Part shown: positions 56,269-64,000 of the stretch, in pieces | Numbering within the stretch: position 1 is the first letter of the stretch | Layout of the letters: every line of letters begins with the position of its first letter | Assembly (NCBI GenBank): GCA_024082115.1 | Contig: JAMRYE010000010.1 | Location: 2,666,001 to 2,730,000, forward strand | Reading direction: 5' to 3' | DNA: 64,000 nucleotides | From: Rhinocladiella similis | Taxonomy: Eukaryota > Ascomycota > Eurotiomycetes > Chaetothyriales > Herpotrichiellaceae | Notes under the pieces: generated by a model | The model's database searches: none | Seen by the model: only the letters and a program-made list of their open reading frames with translations | What the model was told of the DNA's origin: nothing | Translations under genes and position numbers: made by a program

Positions 56269-56489
56269 ACAAAAACACGCCCCATCGGAAAAATCAAGGG
56301 TTGATCAGTCTTCACACGATGGATGAATGGATGGATAGAATGGCGTTGGCATGTGGTCATTGACTTGATTGGCATGACATTGCACTGCTGGTCCAGACTA
56401 CGACCAAAAGTATGATGACAAAGAGCATAACACCTCGGCGAGGATTTTCTCCTCACACAGTGTGTAAGACGACGGGTGTTGTCTCTTCA

Positions 56490-57536
56490 TCATATTCTCT
56501 GGTATAGATGAATCTGATACCTCATGTTCTCCAACTCCATGGGGTACTTCAATGACGAATTCAATCTGAACCAGCGTGAATCATCAGAGACTTGTTTTTT
56601 CCACTTACCCTGTGCGACATCCTGTAATGCGTGATCGAGCAGCCACTTCATGGGGTATTTCTTGGTCTGCCCTTGGCCCAGTTTGACCTCGGAGTATGAG
56701 CCAGGACTGTCGACGACGAGAAACCACGAGCCCGGCCGCATGATGTCGCTAAGCGCCAACAAGAACGCAGTTGTGCGTGATATCGAACTCGAAAACAGTT
56801 CGTTCAGCGTAAACATGACCGTGCATAGGCGAACGGGCTCGAGTATCTCATGCAGCCTCCCTTCGTCGACGGCGAGTATGTCGCATTGAGAAAAGCAATG
56901 TCGAAACTGATCACTTGCGACCAAGGGCTTATTGGCTGCCTTCGCGCTCTCACTCGCATAGGTCGAGAGTGGAGGTGGAGTGCACAAGCTGTCTGCTAGC
57001 TTATCAAGACAGCCAGACCAGTCTGCGATATCGATGGCGTGTACTTCCAGACTCGAGAGAGAATGTGTCTGGGCTGCAGCCGCACATGCAGCCACCTCCG
57101 CCCCTCCGCCACCTCCAATGCAAGCGACCTGCAAAGCGCTGTTGGTGTTTGGGGCAACACTACCCAGAGACGGGTCAGTTCCGCCAGCCCACACCGGCTG
57201 CAAGTCGCGGTGCAAGAAGACGTCTGTATATCCAAGTGAGCGCGCAGCACTCCACCTCAATGCATAAGCATCCAGATATTCTTGCTTGGCGAATGCACTC
57301 GCAAAATCCCGCTGGTAGAGGTGGCCTTTGACCTCTTGAATCACCGTCTTGACCTCCACTTGGTCGTGGAGAGGAAAGGCTCGGCGAAACACGTCCAAAA
57401 TCATTTGTTGTAGTTCTGGCGGAAGAGCCGCGGGTTCGGGACGTTTTTGTGCAATAGTGTCGTTGACAGGAGCGCGGGAAATATGCGTGGGTTTGGTGCT
57501 ACTCGAGCCCTTCTGTTTTCTTGCTGGAGGCGCCAT
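56490..57536 (-). CDS. BMT6: 25S rRNA uridine-N3 methyltransferase, BMT6-like
   Basis: Bmt6 methylates U2843 of 25S rRNA in the nucleolus. The start chosen is the Met at 57536 (MAPPARKQKGSSSTK), giving 348 residues; the frame stays open to 57635. SAM motif I is QVACIGGGGGAEVAAC. Other family blocks are QQMILDVFRRAFPLHDQVE, KGHLYQRDFASAF, DAYALRWSAARSLGY and EVHAIDIADWS. The C-terminal part reads FTLNELFSSSISRTTAFLL, PGSWFLVVDSPGSYSEV, KYPMKWLLDHAL and DDSRWFRLNSSLKYPMEL. It ends ENMRYQIHLYQR. This matches fungal Bmt6 proteins well. It converges on RPL22 (221 bp between stops). A GTAAGT in the C-terminal part is not used, because splicing there would reach a stop. Confidence 0.88.
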   Translation of the reverse strand: MAPPARKQKGSSSTKPTHISRAPVNDTIAQKRPEPAALPPELQQMILDVFRRAFPLHDQVEVKTVIQEVKGHLYQRDFASAFAKQEYLDAYALRWSAARSLGYTDVFLHRDLQPVWAGGTDPSLGSVAPNTNSALQVACIGGGGGAEVAACAAAAQTHSLSSLEVHAIDIADWSGCLDKLADSLCTPPPLSTYASESAKAANKPLVASDQFRHCFSQCDILAVDEGRLHEILEPVRLCTVMFTLNELFSSSISRTTAFLLALSDIMRPGSWFLVVDSPGSYSEVKLGQGQTKKYPMKWLLDHALQDVAQGKWKKQVSDDSRWFRLNSSLKYPMELENMRYQIHLYQRI

Positions 57537-60169
57537 TGCTCTCAATGACGGAAATGTCAAGGCCCAAAGACCGGTCAGCGTCTCAGCCTGATGGCAAAGT
57601 TGTAACACAAATGCCTTGTCGGTTGTACAAGTCAACGACGGAATCCGAAAAGTTAAGCGCCTGCTGTCCTCCCAGCAAACATGTCATGCAAGAAGAGGCG
57701 TAGTGCCCGATCGTGTTTCTTTTGCAGCAGACGAAAGCGCTAACTGACCTGTCGAGCTGATGCCGTACAATAGATGTGTACTGATGACCGCGTCGTAGTC
57801 GTCCCGATCCAGATGGAAATGTTGACTAGCTCCAAAGCCTCCTCGGGCTTTTGTTGGATTCGAGACCAGTGATCAGGTTAGCTATCTTCAAGCCATGCCC
57901 GTCTGTCCAGAAAGGTTACACCACCAGGAGAATTTTTTCTTATCGGGCGCAACAGGTGTGCCTCCCCTTGCGTTGGACCCTCTTCTCACGAAAAAGCGTG
58001 CATGCACTAATGCGTGGTTTGCATACTGTATGGACGAACTAAAGTCTTCAAAGACACACCCAGTGAGAATGTTGGAGTGAAGCGATCTTCTTGACGTGAT
58101 GAGTTCAAGCTCCAAATGGCATTGGTCTGGAGGGTCCGCAAAAGTTCAGGTCAAGGCGGTCAGTCTACCAATCTAGCCCGCAATCGATGCCCCGGTCAGT
58201 AAAGGATTCGGGGAAAGGGTGTGTAGAAGATGTGGCAAACAGACAGGGTTCCCTCAGACCTGCAATATCTCTTATCCCAACTAACCGAGATTTAGACCAG
58301 AGTTGTCAAGGTAACCAGAAAGAAGCGAGTTTCATCAGAGTCTCGTGTCTGGGTGTCCTTGGGATCTGTGGCTTGTTTGAAGTATGAGATTCACAATCGT
58401 AAACCAGGAGAGAGCAGATCGGCAGCAACGGCTGTATCCGTGAGAGAAGACTAGATTTCTCTCTGGCCTGAAGCCACAACGACCTTGGGCAGTCAAAATG
58501 CGGCCTGGATTAACCGAAAGCGATTCAGCACTCGGGACCGAATATTGTACCTCGTATTTAGTCGCCCGTTGGTTCTTCTGGCCTGCAGTTCCTGCATAAG
58601 CGCAGCTTCGGATGACCCGCGAAAGGTACAGATAGCGTCCGCTAGAAAGTTGAGCAGCGAGGTCCAGGGACTGGTCGCTCAGGACAGCAAATGCCTTGAT
58701 GTTTCTGACCAGAGAGACGGCGGACATGTGGTGTTGTGCTCGCAGTTTGCATCCACGTTTCTCGCCAAAGTCAGGCTGCCAGTCAGGAATCTGAGGCACG
58801 CGCTGACGAGTACTGTAGGTCGCACAAGGTAATCCGACTGTACAGTAGATAACAGCACGGCCCGGTGGGTAGACAGGGAAAAGTGGACTTCAAGGCGATG
58901 GAGATTGGAAGGCTACCAGGCCGGGATGGTCATCTTCTTGCTCGTTTTGCCTGCCAACACATCAACCGGCCGTCCCTTGGGTCAGACTACGTTGATTGAC
59001 AATGTCAATCAGTAACCATGAGTCCCTGGCGCCTCTTTTGGGCGACAAGTGTCCATTGTAACATGGAAAAATGCCCCCATCCAGGGTTCAGACGCGGAGG
59101 ATGAAGCAGTGTTCAAGGCGCACGTCAACGCGTAGGCTGGCCGGTGGCTCTGATGGCAATCTTCGATTGAATTACTCCGGACGGGTGTCGTGATGGAGCT
59201 GTTGTAGTCGTACTCCGCAAGGGTAACCGTATGGTGCTGCCCTCGCGAGAAGCGCACACACTCGTCTGTGTTCGTCATCGTGTCGTCTCGCATGTGGTCG
59301 CTGGATGGAACCAGTTCATCGCAGTCCGTATTGGATTGACGACCGACAGGCATGGTGCCAACTCCAGCCACCTGAATGGGCCGAAAGAGGACTGGGGGCA
59401 AAGGCCGCAGTTGCCGCTAGGGGTGCCTAAAGTGTAGCCCCTCACCCGTAGAATGGCGCCTAACCCCGCTGGGCGACGCTTAAGTACACGCTGCAGCTGC
59501 ACCTGTGGCCTGTGGCCTGCGCCCTGGAAGATGAGCCTGGTGGTTGCCAGGTGCAGTGGAGTTCCAGCTGCTCGTTCCCTGCAACCTGCGACTGCGACTG
59601 CGCCTCTTGCCCGGGGCTTCCTTGCTTCCTGCACCTCCGTCTTTCTTCACCTTTTTCCCAGCCAAACCACACACATCCATCTTACACACTCCTTCCTCTC
59701 CACCACCTGCAATCCCGTCCCTCTCAGACCTCACGGCCTTGACAAGCCTCTGGCTCCTGATCGAAGGAAGACTCTTAGTCGGTCTTTCTTCCAGGTTGCT
59801 GTCCACTCCTTCAAAACCACCTCGCTCAATCATTCAGATCATAACCACTCCTCCGCTTCAGCCGACCTCGACACATCGCAGCTTCACCAGAGAGTCCTGC
59901 CCATAGGTACTGCTCGTCGCGAGCCGTCGATCAGCTACATGCTGATTTGCCTCCAGAACGTTATACCAGTCCTTCCTTACCCAGACGTTGCAGCGCAATC
60001 TCGCCCGTCTCAACCTGTAATGGTGGCAGTCGTTCCTTCGCAAAAAGCAGCACAAACAATTCGACTTGATCAGGTGCAGGAACACCTTTCTGAAGAATAC
60101 TTAATGCACCTGCCTGCTGGTCAGAACAACCACCGATACTAATCTTCGGCTGGCTGCTATTGTTGAACT
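57537..60169. other. intergenic and long pyrimidine-rich leader
   Basis: No gene was recognised in 57.5-59.4 kb. From about 59.6 to 60.17 kb the plus strand is C/T-rich with GT-poor sequence and looks like the long 5' leader of the Ser/Pro-rich gene. A 229-codon open frame (59453-60142) there is in the same frame as that gene but lacks protein-like composition. Confidence 0.5.
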
Positions 60170-62854
60170 ATGACTTCGATTTCGTTGCCTCCTACAGTAC
60201 CCGGCTTGTCCCCGTTTGACTCTACACCTGAAAGTCCAAGTCGCTCTCCTACTGCGCACAGAAGACGGCCGTCACGCAATCCGAATGCTGCCCCTCTACC
60301 GATCTTTTCCTTTAATCCAGGAGCAGATGAGGATACTATGAATGCAGGCGAGATGGGGAGGAGGAATCCGCCCGTGGGCATGACAACGGTGGAAGCCAGC
60401 CGACAGCACTCAAGACCAGCGTTGCCAGAGTTCAAGTTCAACCCCGGAGCCGATTTACCTCCTGAGAGGAACCCAAGCCCAACCCATCCGGTACTGCAAG
60501 AAATGGCCATGAATCAACAACGTGCGGTCCGATCTGCTAGACCTGCTCCCTTACCCGCGTTCACCTTCAACCCCAGCGCACACCCGGCACAGGCATCACC
60601 CAGCCCGACCAAGTTGAATCTTGGCGATGTCCAGCCTCCACCACATCGCTCTGGTCATCGCAGAGGCGTGAGCGAGTTCGTGGGGGGTGGAAACAATGGC
60701 CCTCAACTAGTCAGTACGAGCCCGGAAAAGTTAGAGTACCGCCCACATCCTCCCGTCACTGCAGCCAGGGGCCATGCCCATCGCCGGTCTCAAGCCGTGT
60801 CCATCTCTGATATTGACACATCTGAGTTGATCAAGGCGAACGCTTTGTCCAAAGCACGGGCAGGCTCTACGCCAACCACCCCATCGGACAGTGCACTGGC
60901 CTTCTCGTACCCTCGTGCTGGGCCTTCATCGCGGCAGTCAATGTCAAACATTGTCCGAACTCCGCCGTCATCTCCCCGACGTAGAGGCAGCGCGCCAGGT
61001 GTTCGGCCGCGTGTGGGATTCTCCGATCAAGTGGACGTCATTCCTCGACCACTGTCCCTGATCTCATCTGAAACCGAAGGAAGCAACTCAACAATCCGAG
61101 GATGCCACTCACTATCAGGTAGCATCAATTCAATCGCGAGTCCCAGCCCACGTCCAGCCGTAGTGCTCACCTCCAGCGACCTCTCGAGTTCGCCAGAGCG
61201 ACCCCAGACGGCTGATGCACAATCCACTCTGTCGCCCGGTATGGCTTCAGCAACTCAGCCGATTTCATTGATAAATCTGCCAAAACGACCACTTTCAGCT
61301 TCTGGATCGCCCGGAACTCTGAGCTGTAGCAGTCCTCCTAGTAAGAAGAAGTATTTCTGGTTCAATCAGTCAACCACGAGCTCTCCGTCAACCACACCTC
61401 GTGCTGAGCAAAGCGATCCCATGGACGTTTTCACCTCTGATGCGTCTCCTCGACCGTCTGTCTTAAGAGCCTTTGCTGATCAAGGTCGGCCCAAGACGTC
61501 TGCCGGAGAGCCTGGCTCCTCGTCATCGAGAAAGCGGAAATACAATACCTGGACTTCTGGCATATTCTCGAGGAAAACCGATGGCAGACGCCCAAGCAAA
61601 CCCAAAGAACCGGAAGTACCCCCTGTACCCGCGTTGATTAGACGACCGAGTGATCGACTTAATGACATTTTTGACACCGATGATACAATCGTACTGCGTG
61701 AGCCTTCCCCGGTCGTGACGAGAGTTCGTCCTCCCCTGCCGCAGCTAGTGCCGGTTCAGACAACTACTGCCACCGCGCCTGCAGAACAGATCACGAGTCC
61801 AGTCCTTGATCTGGACGCAGCTTTAGGTCCTTTCGGAAGCGAAGAGAAGCTCAGCCCTGACAGAAGCTTGCCATTGGTTCGCATCGCGAAACTTCACAGC
61901 AGCGAGCGCAGAGGCAACGTGGATGCTTTTGGCACTGTTCATAGGAGGACTGAGTCAGCTCCCATAATGCCGGCTGTCAATCGAACCACCTTTGGCGTTC
62001 ACCGCATTGGGAGCAACTCATCTCTCGCTGAGGACGTGTTCGACGAGGAGGAGGAGGACAATTTTCTGGCCGGAGAGAACACTGAACCCCAAGCGCGCCG
62101 TTCGTCTGCAGATGACCAGAGTGACCCCATGTCAATCGACCGCTTTGATACATCGCCGCCTGCAAGATATACTGGTCCCCCTCTCAAACCAACAGAAGGC
62201 CTCGGCCTATCCTTGGGCAAACAAGGCGCTGACGGTGTCGTCATTGCCGACCTTGAGGAGGATGTTGCTCGTGCTGAAGCCAGGTCGTCTAACTCTACCA
62301 TCGAAGCACCTGTTTTCCCAGATTACGAGGCGCAAAAGTCCTCGACTTCTCCAATGGTTCTGGCATATCCGGCGCCTCAATCCTACTACGCTTCTTCCAC
62401 TGAAGGCCGCACGACGTCAGCCTCGATGATCTCATCTCCAGATGCAGACCACGTTTCTTTTGACACCATGGCCCGCCCAAGTCGGATACTCGGAGAAGCA
62501 AGCCCGGACTATGTGCTACGAGCTTCCATCGATGATCTACCTTCTCTGAGTGACAGCCTGTCAAGCGGAGTACTGCCAAGATTCTCGAGCAGCGCCGGCA
62601 CGCGTTCGTCGACCGAGCAACGGTCTCGCTCCATGATAGACCCTTCGACTTCAAGATCGCAAAGTCAACAAGCATGGAAACGAGCGAGCCTGGCCAGTCT
62701 CAATCGTCTGATTCCGAGTTCTTCGAATGGCAGCAAGCTAAAGTTCGAGACTGTGCCTGATCCGCTCCTGGACGACGCCAAGGTTCGGAAGAAGACCAAT
62801 AGGATCAGCAAATTGGTACATTTCTGGCGATCGAAAGAAAAGCCGGGGAAATGA
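60170..62854 (+). CDS. large Ser/Pro-rich protein with LPxFxFNPxA motifs
   Basis: This is an 894-residue single-exon protein, similar in style to fungal proteins annotated as cell-wall proline-rich, though no signal peptide or membrane segment is visible. Near the N-terminus a motif occurs three times: LPIFSFNPGADED (about 43), LPEFKFNPGADLP (about 85) and LPAFTFNPSAHPA (about 129). Most of the rest is disordered Ser/Pro/Arg-rich sequence with many SP/TP and RxxS sites (SPRRRGSAP, RRTESAPI), suggesting regulation by phosphorylation. Likely ordered blocks are KKKYFWFNQST, RKRKYNTWTSGIFSRK and the basic C-terminus (RKKTNRISKLVHFWRSKEK). Lack of a signal peptide makes a cytosolic or polarity-related signalling protein more likely than a wall protein. 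Confidence 0.82.
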   Translation: MTSISLPPTVPGLSPFDSTPESPSRSPTAHRRRPSRNPNAAPLPIFSFNPGADEDTMNAGEMGRRNPPVGMTTVEASRQHSRPALPEFKFNPGADLPPERNPSPTHPVLQEMAMNQQRAVRSARPAPLPAFTFNPSAHPAQASPSPTKLNLGDVQPPPHRSGHRRGVSEFVGGGNNGPQLVSTSPEKLEYRPHPPVTAARGHAHRRSQAVSISDIDTSELIKANALSKARAGSTPTTPSDSALAFSYPRAGPSSRQSMSNIVRTPPSSPRRRGSAPGVRPRVGFSDQVDVIPRPLSLISSETEGSNSTIRGCHSLSGSINSIASPSPRPAVVLTSSDLSSSPERPQTADAQSTLSPGMASATQPISLINLPKRPLSASGSPGTLSCSSPPSKKKYFWFNQSTTSSPSTTPRAEQSDPMDVFTSDASPRPSVLRAFADQGRPKTSAGEPGSSSSRKRKYNTWTSGIFSRKTDGRRPSKPKEPEVPPVPALIRRPSDRLNDIFDTDDTIVLREPSPVVTRVRPPLPQLVPVQTTTATAPAEQITSPVLDLDAALGPFGSEEKLSPDRSLPLVRIAKLHSSERRGNVDAFGTVHRRTESAPIMPAVNRTTFGVHRIGSNSSLAEDVFDEEEEDNFLAGENTEPQARRSSADDQSDPMSIDRFDTSPPARYTGPPLKPTEGLGLSLGKQGADGVVIADLEEDVARAEARSSNSTIEAPVFPDYEAQKSSTSPMVLAYPAPQSYYASSTEGRTTSASMISSPDADHVSFDTMARPSRILGEASPDYVLRASIDDLPSLSDSLSSGVLPRFSSSAGTRSSTEQRSRSMIDPSTSRSQSQQAWKRASLASLNRLIPSSSNGSKLKFETVPDPLLDDAKVRKKTNRISKLVHFWRSKEKPGK

Positions 62855-64000
62855 TGTTCTCGGAGACAAACCCTAACTTACGGCATTACGAACAGAGCTT
62901 AGCGAAGTGTTTTTGGAGCTCTCACGACTTGAATGGCATTTACATGGACACCCCTCTTTACGACATCTTCACGACAGGGGAGGTCGTTGGTCACGTGAAC
63001 CCCGACCGAAACACCCCTTCGATTTTTTTTCTTTTACAAAGAAACACCCGTTGAACAAATTGCATTCATGGCTTTCGAGGCAAGCACACAATCTTTGACA
63101 AACTTCTTGGGCTCTCAAATACATTTTAGCGGCAATTGGGGGCCTGCCTTGATCACTTTACTTTGAAAAAAAAAACAGCTGTATGGAGCGATCGGGAAAT
63201 TTCGACTACGCACGCGAGAAGATCTTGACAGCAACAAAAACAACAAAAAAGAACAGGCAATGTGTGAGATTGAGATCATTTTACCTTTCATTGAACATGA
63301 AGACTTGACCATGTTCATATATATGAGCTGGAGCTACATAAAGCTAGGGTTGATGGCATGAGCTTGGTGATTTTGAAAGGAAGGGCAAGGAATTGGGAGA
63401 ATGAACTGAGGGATATTTCCATAACAGGGTTGTCGAGCAGACCTGGTTATCAGTCCAGTGTGATGCTGGGCTTAGGGATAAATATTTTTTTGGCTGTAGA
63501 TGTTACACATATCAACCTACATGCCTTTGAGTAGTATTCCTTCAGGGCTGTGCTATCGATGAATTTCTTGATCGAATCGATCAGGTTGTCAAGGCCATGC
63601 ATGTCCTTGTGTGTGCGTGTGTGCATGAAGGCCATCTTATCCCCCATTTTCTGTCTCGTCTTAATTCATGTTTGGTATATGCCAATGGCATATGCTTCTT
63701 GGTAAAGGAGTGTGTTTTGCATGTTTGTGGCCCTAGATGGACCGGCCGGAACACGTTCGCCGAGACACGCATTTGAACGCACTCACGTATACAGTTCTGC
63801 CACAAGCAACCAAAAAGGTGGTCGTCCAAGGCATTCTGACGTCTACTTGTTTCGGGCAGCTACACGACGGTTGAAAGTTCATCAGCCTTCCGAGTCGCTT
63901 TGAAAGGACCAACAACTTCCCGCGAGGACGTCAGAGACAGCTTACATGAGCCCGAACCAAGTGTAAAATGAGAGCAGTAGGTCGCAATAGGTACTCCAGT
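62855..64000. other. 3' flank, no gene seen
   Basis: It is A/T-richer than the coding regions, with an A9 run near 63166 and GTGTGTG tracts near 63610. No ORF has protein-like composition. Confidence 0.5.

Noticed and set aside
58335..58832. Overlapping open frames on both strands downstream of BMT6
   Set aside because: Neither shows domain motifs, codon bias or splice structure.
59453..60142. 229-codon frame directly upstream of, and in frame with, the Ser/Pro-rich gene
   Set aside because: It is C/T-rich leader sequence with low-complexity translation and a stop before the main ATG; no splice joins them convincingly.

Overview
The window looks like a 64-kb piece of the nuclear genome of a filamentous ascomycete (Pezizomycotina). 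The evidence is short GT-AG introns (mostly 45-130 nt) with CTAAC/CTGAC-type branch sites, C/G-ending codons, and families typical of these fungi: DUF3433 membrane protein, DUF1996/WSC wall protein, short-chain dehydrogenase, cytochrome P450, 2OG-Fe(II) oxygenase and a proline-rich wall-type protein. I could not narrow the lineage further. No tRNA, rRNA, CRISPR array, prophage or intact transposon was seen.

Layout. 0-8 kb: La-type RNA-binding protein (-), DUF3433 membrane protein (+), an unknown protein (-). 8-18.5 kb: sparse, with a secreted acidic protein (-), a PD-(D/E)XK-like protein with a likely frameshift (-), a 102-residue three-exon protein (+), an eEF1A-methyltransferase-like enzyme (-), a secreted Gly/Thr-rich protein (+) and a 94-residue two-exon protein (+). 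18.6-26.3 kb: RRP12 (+), a zinc-finger-like protein (-), a short-chain dehydrogenase (-). 28.2-30.4 kb: six-exon Na+/phosphate symporter (+). 33.6-38.9 kb: 2OG oxygenase (+) and DUF1996/WSC protein (+). 40-42.7 kb: a compact housekeeping block of prohibitin PHB1 (-), complex III subunit QCR8 (+) and a FAM32A-like protein (-). 43-49.3 kb: broken genes (APH-like kinase, FHA-like protein kinase, two unassigned relics) around an intact ERG28 (+). 50-54 kb: bacterial-type PARG (+) and a cytochrome P450 (+). 55.5-64 kb: ribosomal protein RPL22 (+), rRNA methyltransferase BMT6-like (-), and a large Ser/Pro-rich protein (+).

Several genes share a theme. RRP12, RPL22, the BMT6-like enzyme, the eEF1A methyltransferase-like protein and La all serve RNA or ribosome biogenesis and translation, but they are scattered and not co-directional. 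PHB1 and QCR8, both mitochondrial inner-membrane proteins, share a 374-bp divergent promoter. The P450 and the oxygenases have no polyketide synthase, NRPS or terpene cyclase beside them, so no secondary-metabolite cluster is visible.

Several gene models (La, secreted protein, 102-aa protein, 94-aa protein, PHO89, QCR8, ERG28, P450, RPL22, WSC) were assembled by eye from splice signals and checked for phase. I found no convincing new molecular system. The most unusual observations are the cluster of relics broken by 4-5-bp near-tandem duplications, the perfect 16-bp hairpin ending a wall-protein ORF, and the small conserved-looking proteins that single-ORF searches miss.
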